From Calamus simplicifolius (lineage: Eukaryota > Streptophyta > Magnoliopsida > Arecales > Arecaceae): DNA of 64,000 nucleotides. Both the position numbers and the translations under genes were made by a program. The stretch is from assembly GCA_900491605.1 (NCBI GenBank), contig UESW01004376.1, positions 892,086 through 956,085 on the forward strand, read 5' to 3'. The notes beneath the pieces were generated by a model. The model was not told where the DNA came from and searched no databases. It saw only the letters and a program-made list of their open reading frames with translations. This document shows, piece after piece, positions 47,675 to 58,876 of the stretch (within the stretch, counting starts at the first letter, position 1; each line of letters opens with the position of its first letter).

Positions 47675-48000
47675 TCTAACTGGAGTATCATGTTAGTTAT
47701 ATATTTTTCTGTCCTATTTGAAAATTGAAAAGAAAAATTGATAAATGGTTTGTCCATTGAAGAATTGGACGGCTTTGGTGACAAGTTTTTTCGATCGTAT
47801 ATGGACATTGTCTGTCTAAAATTCTATATATAAAAATTATATCTAACTGGAGTATCATGTTAGTTATATATTTTCCTGTCCTATTTGAAAATTGAAAAGA
47901 AAAATTGATAAATGGTTTGTCCATTGAAGAATTGGACGGCTTTGGTGACAGGTTTTTTCAATCATATATGGACATTGTCTGTCTAAAATTCTATTCATGC
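47675..48000. repeat. 167-bp tandem duplication in DAD1 intron
   Basis: TCTAACTGGAGTATCATG and the following ~150 bases occur at 47675 and again at 47842 with few changes. Confidence 0.85.
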
Positions 48001-49451
48001 AATGTTGGCAATGGTACTTTGTGCATGATTGATCAGTAAATGGTAGATGGCATGGTTGAACCTGTGTCAAATTCTGCTAGTGCATTGGTAATAATGGTAC
48101 TTTGTGCATGATTGGTCAATAAACGGTTGGTGCCATGGTTGATTCAAGTCCATGTTAATTTATGACACTTTGTTGTAAGCTTTGTCGCCATTTTTATGTT
48201 CTCTATCTGAAGCATTCAACGCTAGTGCAGCTGTGCTTGTGATTTCAATTTCATTTCAGGGATCATATTATTTGAAATAGGCTAGCTAGCTATTATAGCC
48301 CAGTTAAGTTTCATATGATGAGGAAATTTGAACCCATTTGTAAGGTCCATGATAAAAATTTTCCTTCTAAAAGAGAAGGAAGGCTAGCTTGTGCATTTTT
48401 CATAGATTATATGCAGGATAGTCACAGCTCTCCTGAAAAAGAAAAAAAGAAAAAAGCTTTCTCCCACCCTAGTTTCTTCTCTTCCTATTCCTTTGATGTG
48501 TCTTTTGTACCACTTGACCTAATTACCTACCCATAGATATCCTCTCCCTTTTCCCTTTACCAATCTGTTCCAAGCAGAAGCAACCAGAGGCTAAACATAT
48601 TGTATCAGGTCTGAATCATGAGCAGTGTGATTCAACCTTGTTGACCTTTTGGATCTTTCATGTTCCCACAATGGCGCATTAACTGTGTCAGTCATTAAAT
48701 GGGTAGGATTTTGAGCCAAATACATGATTTATATCTCAAAAGGTGCAGGTGTGGTCTTGAACTAGCATTTCTATTGGTCTAATTCAATTTTTTTGGGAAA
48801 CATAAGCCCACAAATATGTTGTACCTGAGATGTGTATCATCACATTGAATTTTGATGGTCATCTATCCTCCTAAGTTGATGTTAAACGAATTAAATTATT
48901 CCTCAAAGCCTATGTGAATTAGGGCCACTAAGGTAACTCATTTGTGCTGGACATCAAGTCATTCATAGGCACCTTGGCAAATTTGACAATTGTTACTGAT
49001 AAGACGAAGTCATCAGCGACAGATCACACCCTCTTATAGGCTTTTCCCAAGTCTGATGTTTTGTCTTCCACGTTCAGATAAAGGCCACAGTGAAATTTAA
49101 ACAAGTATCGACCATCTATTCATTGATGATGCTTGATTATCAGCGCAAATATATTGCATTGTATGATAGTAATGCTGACTGGACATCAATTTATATGATG
49201 GTGCTTATGACCGTGTTCTATGGTGCATGATAGGTTGTTTACATGGGAGTAGTTGGATCGTTCCCATTTAGCTCTTTCCTCTCTGGAGTTCTCTCCTGTG
49301 TTGGGACAGCAGTACTTGCAGGTATGAAGTGTTGTTCAAATACCTTCTTTCATGCCACTCCTTTAAGATAATTAATTGTTCGAGCATTCTCATGTGTGAT
49401 GATGCAGTTTGTCTCCGCATTCAAGTCAACAAAGAGAATAAGGAGTTTAAG

Positions 49452-49871
49452 ATAACTACTGCTGGAACTTAAAAACTTTTCCTTTAAGACACATTAGCAT
49501 GGCAGCTTCTTTATTCTGGTTTCAGGTGTTTTTGCCAGACAGTAGTAAAAGACCAATCTGCTTAACATTGCTTGACTTTGGAAATCATGATTGTATAATC
49601 TGTTGACAGATGCCTGACGTTGTTGTTGAAATGTTACTTGTGGATATCAACCAATAATTCCGAGGGTAATTTAATTGGAAGGAGGAGGACCTGGCTTGAG
49701 TTTGAGAACAGAGGTAGCAAGAAGAGAGGGAGACAAAGGCACTAGCTTTCTCTGTTTCTAATCTCAAAAATTACGCGACCGAGCATCCATGTAAGCATTG
49801 TCATCTCAGCTGTCCCACTAAATTGTCCCATGAATGGGTTCAGCTAGCACACAGTGCTTGTTTTTAATGGA
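49452..49871. other. Sequence downstream of DAD1 exon 3
   Basis: No last DAD1 exon is seen. TTTCAG near 49520-49526 resembles a splice acceptor, but the sequence after it does not encode the expected C terminus. The copia D target duplication (TGATG, 49872-49876) ends the stretch. Confidence 0.5.
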
Positions 49872-49876
49872 TGATG

Positions 49877-50306
49877 TGATAGACTGAAATTTAAATATAT
49901 TGATCCCTATCATATACGGATAAATATGGGACCAATATATTTATCCTAATTAATTAAAGCATAGAGATCGATAAATACCTCCAGTCATTGCTGTTGATTT
50001 TCTTCTAGATGAGGGTAAGGATCTTCCACGCCTTGCGGTCTCTCTCAGCGATGGTGTAAACTTTCTCTCTCGATGAAAAACAGGCGCAGGGACCTACCCG
50101 TTTTATAAACCTGTATGCCTTATCTGTCCATCACAGAGGGCGCTGCTTTAAACAGATATGGTTGAGGAATTCTTATCTCAATCGTGAATTCAAAATTTGA
50201 ATTCACGCAATCCCTCAAAATCAGAATATAGGACCACTTTAATCGTATCTAACCGATACGCCTTAATCGTATCTAACCGATACGCTTAATGGAGAAAAAA
50301 CTAACA
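49877..50306 (-). repeat. 3' LTR of copia D
   Basis: 430 bp. On the element strand it has a TATA-like TTTATAAAACGGG near 50098-50113. A purine tract follows, seen on the + strand as TTCTCCCACTTGG (50307-50319). Confidence 0.9.
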
Positions 50307-50617
50307 TTCTCCCACTTGGTCCATATATTCTATTACTATAGTAAGAAACAGAATACATGAATCATGGCAATAGGTCCTCTTAAAATCGAGTATTATTTAC
50401 CATGTATCACTATGTATTATATTTCTCAAACATAAACCATATAACTTAATGAATAAACCCCATGTTTATTCTAGGTCCAACTTAATGATGCTCATCACAA
50501 ATAAATGTGTACACTAAATAACTGAATGTGAAAAACATCACAATCATAAAAGAGTTTCATTAATTATAAAATTCATCATTACAATGAATTAAATAAAATA
50601 ACCAAGACCCATACGGT

Positions 50618-53614
50618 CTACATGATCCCTAAACTTTGTAGTGGCATGCCTTTAGTCAAGGGATCAGCTATCATCAACTCAGTGCTCACGTGCTCTATAA
50701 CCACTGTCTTTTCTTTAACACGTTCTCGTATGGCTAAATATTTGATGTCGATGTGCTTGCTTCGACTACCACTCTTATTGTTTTTAGCCATAAACACTGC
50801 AGCTGAATTGTCACAAAAAATCTTCAATGGCTTAGATATAGAATCCACAATTCTAAGCCCAGAAATGAAACTCTTCAACCATACACCATGCGAGGTAGCC
50901 TCAAAACATGATACGAACTCGGCTTCCATGGTGGAAGTAGCATCAAAGTCTGCTTGGCGCTCCTCCAAGATACAGCTCCATCAGCAAACATAAATATGTA
51001 TCCAGATGTTGACTTCCGAGAATCAACACAGCCAGCAAAGTCAGCATCAGAGTAGCCAATTACTTCCAAATTTTCAGTCCGTCTGAACATAAGCATATAG
51101 TCCTTGGTACCCTGAAGATACCTCATCACCTTCTTAGCAGCTCTCCAGTGGTCTAAACCTGGATTACTCTGATATCTCCCCAACATCCCAACTGCAAATG
51201 CTATGTCAGGCCTTGTACAGACCTGAGCATACATCAAGCTACCAACAGCTGAGGCATATGGAGTGTTTTTCATTTCCTCCCTCTCAAAGTCATTCCTTGG
51301 GCACTGACTCAAATTGAATCTGTCACCCTTGACTATGGGAGCTATACTCGGTGAACAATTTTTCATCCGAAATCTCTCTAAAATTTTATTGATATAGGTT
51401 TCTTGAGATAGGCCTAAAACACCTCGAAGTTGTCTCTTTGAATTTTAATGCCAATGACATAAGAGGCATCACCCATATCTTTCATGTCAAAATTCTCAGA
51501 GAGAAATTGTTTCACCTCATGTAACATACCTTTATTATTGGTTGCAAGTAAAATATCATCTACATATAGGATTAGAAAACAAATTTTGCTCCCACTGACC
51601 TTCTGGTATATACATTGATCCATGATGTTCTCTACAAATCCAAATGAAGAAATCACATCATGAAATTTTAAGTACCATTGCCGAGAGGCTTGTTTCAATC
51701 CATATATAGATCTCTTGAGCTTGCATACTAATTGCTCATTATTACTAGAGGAAAAACCTTCAGGTTGTTTCATATAAACCTCTTCCTCTAGATCTCCATT
51801 GAGAAATGCAGTTTTCACATCCATTTGTTGCAACTCTAAATCAAAATGCGCAACAAGTGCCATGATAATGCGGAAGGAATCTTTCTTAGATACAGGAGAA
51901 AATGTCTCCTTGTAATCAATTCCCTCCCTTTGAGTGAATCCCTTAGCAACGAGTCTTGCCTTATATCGCTCAATGTTGCCTAACGAGTCTTTCTTGGTCT
52001 TAAAGACCCATTTGCAGCCAATGGCTTTTGCTCCATCAGGCAACTCAATAAGATCCCAGACTTCATTAACTGCCATAGAATTCATCTCATCTTTCATAGC
52101 ATCATACCATAAATTAGATTCCTTACAATTCATGGCTTGTGAAAATGTTTCAGGATCATTTTCAGCTCCAATGTTATAGTCCGACTCTTGAAGATACACA
52201 ATATAGTCACTAGAAATTGCTGATTTCCTTTCTCTTGTAGATCTTCTTAATGTTGTAACAACCTTCTCTGGAGGAGTTGATTGTTCAACTATCTCTGGTA
52301 ACTCATGAGAGACTGGATCTACTAGTTCATTATCAGCAAATTGTGGAATTTCAACGACTGGTTGTATAATGCCCGTTTGATCTTGAGGGGCACTATGAAC
52401 GATAATCAGTTTGTCACTTGAAGTGGAAGGTTGAGCATCAGAATGTTCCCTTTCAGGAATCATGCTCTGCAATTGATCACTCCCACTGATCAAGTCATTC
52501 TCAAGAAATTTGGCATTTCTCGATTCCACAATCCTAGTTGTATGAGATGGACAGTAAAATCTATATCCCTTGGACCTCTCGGCATATCCAACAAAATACC
52601 CACTAATGGTCCTAGGGTCAGCTTTTTCTCTTGTGGATTGTATACTCTCACTTCACATGGGCATCCCCATACGCGTACATGTCGCAAACTTGGCTTCCAA
52701 CCTTTAAATAACTCAAATGGCATTTTAGAAACAGCCTTGGTTGGAACTCGATTTAATATGTACACAGCTGTCTTGAGAGCTTCTGTCCACAAGGACTTAG
52801 GTAGTTTGGAGCTGCTAATCATGCTCCTCACCATATCCATCAATGTTCGGTTCCTTCTTTCTGCTACACCATTCTGATCAGGTGAGCCAGGTAAACTGTA
52901 TTGGGCAACAATCCCATGTTCTTGAAGGAACTTCGCAAATGGACCAGGCATTTGTCCATCTTCTGTGTATCTCCCATAATACTCACCTCCTCTATCAGAT
53001 CTCACAATTTTGATTTGCTTTCCACATTGTGTCTCTACTTCTGCCTTGAATATCTTAAAGGCATCTAATGCTTCGTTCTTATTATGAAGCAAGTAGAGAT
53101 ACATAAATCATGAGTAATCATCAATAAAGCAGATAAAGTATTTCGGACCATGAAAATCCATATCCGGACAACAAATGTCCGTGTGTATGATCTCTAATAG
53201 GTCTGAACTCCTCTTGGCACCTTTCTTTGACTTATTGGTCTGCTTGCCTTTAATGCAGTCCACACAAGTATCAAAGTCAGGGAAGTCCAAAGTATCGAGT
53301 ACTCCTTCATTCACTAACCTCTTGATTCTATCTATGGAGATATGTCCCAATCTCCGATGCCACAACATAGAAGAGTTATCATTTACAACACATCTTTTTA
53401 TGCCAGCCCTAACATGCATTACATCATGAGTGGTATTATTTTGCAATTTAATATAGAAAAGACCATCAGACAAAGTACCATTCCCAACAAGTTCAGATTT
53501 ATAATATAAACTGGAAGAAGTATATAAAAAGTTGAAAGAATAACCAAAAGGTACAAGTCTTGAAACTGAAATTAAATTCCTAGAAAAACTAGGTACATAA
53601 AAGGTCCTTTCCAA
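50618..53614 (-). pseudogene. pol of copia D (IN-RT-RH), several breaks
   Basis: The pre-integrase block (53614-53108) has HRRLGHIS. A TGA replaces an expected codon just after FIDDYS. Integrase (53104-52490) shows VRSDRGGEYYG and NGVAERRNRTL. Reverse transcriptase (52529-51414, 371 codons open) shows GCKWVFKTKKDSLGNIERYK, DVKTAFLNGDLEEEVYM, IYGLKQASRQWY and the catalytic YVDDILLAT. RNase H (51366-50618, one frameshift near 50950) shows YSDADFAGCVDSRKSTSGY and TMEAEFVSC, ending near ADPLTKGMP. Frameshifts near 52530-52580, 51400 and 50950 prevent one polyprotein. Confidence 0.9.
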
Positions 53615-53616
53615 AT

Positions 53617-54162
53617 TTAAAAAAAACCACTACTAAGAACTAAGGTGCATGTCCCTATAGCTTCCACATGTGAGCGCATCTTATTTCCTGAAGAGATATA
53701 CTGCTCACTTCCCACTGGCTTCCTTAAGTTTTGCATACCCTGCAAAGTATTGCAAATGTGGATTGTAGAACCAGAATCAATCCACCATGTGTTATAAATA
53801 ACATCAGTCATATTAGATTCATAACTGACAAGAGCTTTAACTGAAGTACTGAATTGCTCATCAATGGCCTTTAGTAGCTTCCTGACATTCTCATGCTTAT
53901 CGACTGAACCACGTATACCAACAGAGATTTTTGTCTTTATGAACATTGTACTCAAGCGATTGGATCGCTCCCAACGTTCATAAATCGCAATCTCATTAGG
54001 AGTGCTGGTCTGAGTTACTGAAGGTGGTTCATCCTTCCTTATAGCATAATCAATGTCCATCCAGCCCAGATGAAGGAGAATTCTCTCCTTCCAAACCTTA
54101 TAGTTATCACCCCTTAATTCAGGTATGTCACATTTTATTTCAGAGAAATTTACAGGTTGCAT
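53617..54162 (-). pseudogene. Shortened gag fused to protease in copia D
   Basis: The frame opens MQPVNFSEIKCDIPELRGDN and carries the gag N-terminal region (GDNYKVWKERILLHL). After about 115 codons it jumps to the protease block WWIDSGSTIHICNT. The second half of gag, including the expected zinc knuckle, is absent and the two parts are in one frame. A T-run frameshift near 53620 separates it from the pre-integrase block. Loss of the RNA-binding knuckle would make the element depend on gag from other copies. Confidence 0.75.
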
Positions 54163-54253
54163 AACTGCAAAATTTAAACATACATGCTTATTATCAAAAA
54201 CTTGAGGCTAATAAAATGCTTTACCAATGTAAATTATGCATTTAGAAACCAGT

Positions 54254-54760
54254 GAATCTACTGACATAAAACTTGCCTGTGGGCTAAAGCTCTAATTCAA
54301 TTAGATTCACTTAAGTCTGTATGATGAAACTATCAAATTATGTTCCTTCTTTCTAATTCCTGTGGGTAGATTAGAAAAAATATAATTTGATATTTTATCT
54401 TAATTAATTATATAAATATAAAATGATGAATCTACTGACATAAAACTTGCCTGTGGGCTAAAGCTTTAATTCAATTAGATTCACTTAAGTCTGTATGATA
54501 AAACTATCAAATTATGTTCCTTCTTTCTAATTCCTGTGGGTAGATTAGAAAAATATAATTTGATATTTTATCTTAATTAATTATATAAATATAAAATGAT
54601 GAATCTACTGACATAAAACTTGCCTGTGGGCTAAAGCTTTAATTCAATTAGATTCACTTAAGTCTGTATGATAAAACTATCAAATCATGTTCCTTCTTTC
54701 TAATTCCTGTGGGTAGATTAGAAAAATAAAATTATTTTATCCTAATTAATTATATAAATA
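54254..54760. repeat. 174-bp tandem triplication
   Basis: GAATCTACTGACATAAAACT starts each unit at 54254, 54428 and 54601. The units are nearly identical, so the expansion is recent. Confidence 0.9.
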
Positions 54761-55195
54761 TAACAAAAATTCCTATGAAATAAATTTTATTTTATTTATA
54801 TAATTAATTACAATTAATGTCTATTATTTATGTGATTTACTAACTTTATTATACAATTTTATAATTAAGGATGCTGTGGCTACTCCTCAATTATTCAATT
54901 GTATTTATCACTTAGACATTATTTAATTTTTATGTTCAATTATGTCACTTAAGATGCATGCATAATTCACAAAATTTATACACACAAATTCTAAATATAA
55001 TTGAACATAAATAGGCCAGACTAATGGTCCAACCACTTAATGAACGAGCCAACAGCCCGTCATCCTCACCCAATTCTAATAGTTTAATTTAACCAAAAAT
55101 TTTCTCAATCACCTCAAAAAATTTTGGATCAGATGTGCTTGGACTGCTGCAATCCAGCCTGCTGCAATTCAAGCTGGGCACACGGTCCAACCTGA

Positions 55196-55620
55196 TTGCT
55201 GGTCCAGATGGCTAACCTGATCACTGGGCCACTCTGGCCCAGGCGCTGGGCCCAGGCCTGGCCAGCGGTTGGCCCATCAGCGCCTGGGCGCTGGCCCAAG
55301 CGCTGGGCCAGCCAGCTGCTGGCCAGCGCTTGGCCCAGGCGCTATCAGCGCCTGGGCGCTGGCCCAAGCCGCTGGGCCAGCCAGCGGCTGGCCCAAGCGC
55401 TGGGCCAGACTAATTGCTGGCCAGCGCTTGCCCTTTTTTTTTTTTTAATTCTAAATGGCCAGCCAGCGGCTGGCCAGCGCTGCCCTTTTTTTTTTTTAAT
55501 TCTAAATGGCCAGCCAGCGGCTGGCCAGCGCTGGGCTAGCCAGCGCTTGCCCTTTTTTTTTTTTAATTCTAAATGGCCAGCCAGCGGTTGGCCAGCGCTG
55601 GTTTTTTTTTTTTTTTTAAT
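55196..55620. repeat. GC-rich palindromic repeats with T runs
   Basis: Repeated CCAGCGCTGG, GGCCCAAGCGCTGGGCC and CCAGCCAGCGGCTGGCC words can form strong hairpins. From 55430 a ~57-base unit with a long T run, TTAATTCTAAATGGCCAGCC and AGCGGCTGGCC occurs about four times. Reading frames through it are compositional. Confidence 0.85.
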
Positions 55621-56189
55621 ATTCTGCACATTTTTCTGTAAGAGGCATTTTTCATTTGTCCTCATTTCGTGCACATATCCAAAGCAAGAAAATCGATGCT
55701 TCCTTATCTTATGGTGATTTAATCATGAGATATTTGGATTTATCTGTTATTTAAACTCCATCCAAAAGGGTGAGCAAATAGATAAGAATGATAAATCTTA
55801 CTAATCAATCTCTTAAATAAAACTGAATTAAATAAACTGAATATTAAGAGTACATAAGATCTAATGCCCTTTCAAATGATTCTTGATGACCTATTAACTC
55901 TCCCGGTACGCAGGTAGTTGGGTCAAATGCACCAAGGTACTACAACAGCCTCCCTTATTGGTACATCCCTAATATCCCTACCATACGCCCATTGGGTGAA
56001 ATAATCCAGGGTACTACCAGTAGCCTCCCCTTTGGACTATCCCTAAACGAGAGAAATAGAGATCAAGAATATCTTATCCCTCTTTATCAAATAAATCATA
56101 TAAAGATTGTTTCATAGGATTTTATCAGATCCATATATCAATAGAAACAATCCTATCCTAATAATCAAGGCAGAGGTATTATTTTATAC

Positions 56190-56201
56190 GCTCTGATACC
56201 A
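56190..56201 (-). other. Primer binding site of copia D
   Basis: GCTCTGATACCA on the + strand is TGGTATCAGAGC on the element strand, two bases inside the 5' LTR. Confidence 0.9.
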
Positions 56202-56203
56202 AA

Positions 56204-56635
56204 TGATAGACTGAAATTTAAATATATTGATCCCTATCATATATGCGGATAAATATGGGACCAATATATTTATCCTAATTAATTAAAGCATAGAGATCGA
56301 TAAATACCTCCAGCCATTGCTGTTGATTTTCTTCTAGATGAGGGTAAGGATCTTCCATGCCTTGCGGTCTCTCTCAGCGATGGTGTAAACTTTCTCTCTC
56401 GATGAAAAACCAGGCGCAGGGACCTACCCGTTTTATAAACCTGTATGCCTTATCTGTCCATCACAGAGGGCGCCGCTTTAAACAGATATGGTTGAGGGAT
56501 TCTTATCTCAATCGTGAATTCAAAATTTGAATTCACGCAATCCCTCAAAATCAAAATATAGGACCACTTTAATTGTATCTAACGATACGCCTTAATCGTA
56601 TCTAACCGATACGCTTAATGGAGAAAAAACTAACA
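56204..56635 (-). repeat. 5' LTR of copia D
   Basis: 432 bp, paired with 49877-50306 with few differences. It is followed by the duplication TGATG. Confidence 0.9.
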
Positions 56636-56640
56636 TGATG

Positions 56641-57850
56641 ACCATGTACATGCTTACATCCCGATTGCTGCATGAAAAGCATGTTGAGCATGCATGCCAG
56701 GTGTTTTCTGGGAGCCAAACAAGCCTTGTTTGCTTAGCACTATAGATTTGGAGTGGGAATTAAGGTAATGTTTGATTCATAAAAAGCTATTTCTTGATAA
56801 GTGTACATGATAGTATTTATTCAAGAAATAGCTTAAGGAATAATCATCTTTTTTAAATAACAGCTTTGCCATTAAGGGATAACTCTTGTTATTCCTGGGT
56901 CCCGAGGGAATAAGTTCAGGGGATAATCCATGATATCTCCTTTGGTCAAACAGATAATCCCGGATATTTCCTTTTATTCCCTATATCAAATATAGCTGGA
57001 TTACCGCTGCTATCTTTTGGGAGGGCGAGCGATTAAGAAGAGTTTTTTTGTGATTTTTTTATATTTTTTATAGTTTTTATCCAACAGGTATGATTTAAAA
57101 CACACACTCTCTCTTTTTTAAAGGTTGGATGGCACCGTAGGAATCCATGAAATTTGGTTGGAGGCTGGCCGCAATAGAACCTTTGGGTACATCAGGGAGG
57201 GTTGTAGGTTTTCTGAAATCCATGAAATTATTCAAATACAAGAAATAATAAAATTTGAGAATGTCAAAATCATATAATTGGAAGACTCGTTTGTTTGGTA
57301 TACTATTGATGCGTGTTTCTAATGTGGGTATTTGCTCAAGGTTTAAGTTGGCTAGAGAATAATTTTAGAATAAAATAAGTTTGATAAGAAATTTTAATAC
57401 AGATTTTCATCAAAATTCGTATAAGTTTTTTAAACCATCATTTTTAAAAAAAATTAATGCTCCAGAGAGTGAAAAAATAACCTCTATTTTTTTGACCGGT
57501 AATATCAAATAATAAAATTTAGTTAAACTCTAAAAATTTCTACATTTCCTCCTTCAAATGTCCTTATTTTCAAGGTATCTGTATCCCTAGAAAAGGAGAT
57601 AACATAGATTTTGCATTATATTCATTCCATGATCTACTATTTGAGTATTTGTTTTCATCTTTTCCTGTTGAACATTTTTAATTCTCCTTCATTGATGATG
57701 AATTAAGGTAATAAATTAACCAATAATTGCATAGACAGAAAGGAAAAAAAAAAATAATAAAGAATGGTTAGACCCAAGAAGGCTTCATATCTCTTTTACT
57801 TAATTCAGTTTTATTTAATCACATATATTTATGTGTATATATATGTGCAT
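56641..57850. other. Intergenic sequence without recognised gene
   Basis: AT-rich, with no exon or transposon recognised. A short inverted pair (AAGCTATTTCTTGATAAG and TCAAGAAATAGCTTA near 56790-56830) is present. The missing DAD1 exon was looked for here and not seen. Confidence 0.4.
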
Positions 57851-57854
57851 GTAT

Positions 57855-58515
57855 ATTTATGTATGTATATGCATCGATTAAAGAAATAGAATCGAATTTG
57901 TTAATTAAATAGAGGCAGCAAAACATGATACTGTAGCTCCTTAAGAAGCTCATTTGGCACCAAAAAAAACTCTAGTTTCCATGGCTTACAAAACGACTCT
58001 ATGAATCTCCATATGAAGAAGGGGTTTGCTTGAATCTTGAGTGTTTGGATTCTCTTGATGGACTCTTGGTTGTTTATTCTTTTCTTTTATTTTATTATTG
58101 AATCTTGGTGTGAAAAGATGGCTCCACGAGGGTTTTCACAGTGTTTTGAAAGAGGTGAGGGCTGGTAGAGCTTTATGCTTATGTATATTTATGTATGTAT
58201 GCATAGACTAAAGAACTAGAATCGAATTTGTTAATTAAATAAAGGCAGCAAAACATGATACTGTAGCTCCTTAAGAAGCTCATTTGGCACCACAAAACTC
58301 TAGTTTCCATGGCTTACAGAACGACTCTATGAATCTCCATATGAAGAAGGGGTTTGCTTGAATTTTGAGTGTTTGGATTCTCTTGTTGGACTCTTGGTTG
58401 TTTATTCTTTTCTTTTTTTTATTTTATTATTGAATCTTGGTGCGGAAAGATGGCTCCACGAGGGTTTTTTCAGTGTTTTGAAAGAGGTGAAGGCTGGTAG
58501 AGCTTTATGCTGCGT
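57855..58515. repeat. 330-bp tandem duplication
   Basis: The stretch from the ATGTATG(T/C)AT block through GAATCGAATTTGTTAATT to GGCTGGTAGAGCTTTATGC occurs twice, offset by 330 bases (for example 57890 and 58220). Each copy contains the start of an RNase H-like segment (KDGSTR). The second copy runs on into the rest of that domain. Confidence 0.9.
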
Positions 58516-58876
58516 GGGCCGGCATTTTCTATGCACTAGGTTTCTTCATGTTCAGAGTCTTTCTTTTGAGGGGGACTCGTTGACTGTTATTCCCTGAATT
58601 CGACGGACAATCCTGGTCATTCTGCAACCAACCCTCTGCTTTAGAATATCTGGTCTATTTTGTGGGACATACATAGTTTTCAGATTAGACATGTTTATAG
58701 AGAGGTCAACACGGCGGCCGACTGGGTAGCGGCCTCTATGTCCTACCACTCTGGTTTTTGGTTATGGCGACAGGGTGACCCCTGTCCTATTGTTCTTAAA
58801 TAAATTCTATATTCTGACTTATCTAGGCTGACTCGCACTAGAATGGTGTGATCACCCATCTGTAAAAAAAAAAAAA
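58447..58876 (+). mobile_element. 3' end of a LINE with RNase H remnant and poly(A)
   Basis: On the + strand, pieces of the RNase H domain found at the end of plant LINEs are readable across frameshifts: KDGSTR (~58447), ELYAAWAGIFYAL (~58503), FEGDSLTVI and finally NTAADWVAASMSYHSGFW (~58709), then a stop. About 70 bases later comes a run of A (58863-58875), the expected LINE tail. It is a 5'-truncated, decayed copy. A solo RNase H gene fragment is a weaker alternative. Confidence 0.6.

Larger units (their letters stand above)
46392..49233 (+). other. Intron 1 of the DAD1-like remnant
   Basis: A 2.8-kb intron between GT at 46392 and AG at 49233 has no nested gene. It holds an interspersed repeat (47419-47530), a TA microsatellite, a 167-bp tandem duplication (47675-48000) and a ~90-bp duplication near 48005-48150. 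Confidence 0.65.
46360..49451 (+). pseudogene. DAD1: DAD1-like gene remnant (oligosaccharyltransferase subunit), broken by gypsy element
   Basis: DAD1 is a small membrane subunit (about 114 residues) of the ER oligosaccharyltransferase that N-glycosylates proteins. Three exon pieces are visible. The end of exon 1 (46360-46391) reads VYAIATAVIQ before a GT donor. Exon 2 (49234-49321) begins VVYMGVVGSFPF and continues with the Ser-Phe-Leu-Ser-Gly-Val-Leu-Ser-Cys segment. Exon 3 (49408-49451) reads VCLRIQVNKENKEFK. Splice sites are consensus and phases agree, but the donor after exon 3 reads AT, not GT. The N-terminal half is missing at the gypsy LTR boundary. The expected last exon (DLPPERAF-like) was not found. 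About 54 of ~114 residues remain, so a working protein from this locus is unlikely. Confidence 0.8.
54163..56189 (-). other. Long repetitive leader of copia D
   Basis: About 2 kb lies between the primer site and the gag start. It holds a 174-bp triplication (54254-54760) and a GC-rich palindromic region with T runs (55196-55620). It also holds unique sequence near 55880-56120 with two similar CAGCCTCCC/AGCCTCCCC blocks. There is no convincing protein. Confidence 0.7.
49877..56635 (-). mobile_element. Ty1/copia retrotransposon D, complete ends
   Basis: A 6.8-kb element on the - strand has LTRs at 56204-56635 (5') and 49877-50306 (3'). It is flanked by an exact 5-bp duplication TGATG (49872-49876 and 56636-56640). 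It has a primer site, a ~2-kb repetitive leader, a shortened gag fused to protease, integrase, reverse transcriptase and RNase H. The LTRs differ at only about a dozen positions by eye, so it is the youngest complete copia here. Several frame breaks exist in pol. Confidence 0.92.

Noticed and set aside
49526..49600. Possible last exon of DAD1 after TTTCAG
   Set aside because: The translation in any frame does not resemble the conserved DAD1 C terminus.
55196..55717. 173-codon frame in copia D leader
   Set aside because: It is made of CAGCGCTGG-type repeats and T runs giving poly-Phe; no conserved domain.
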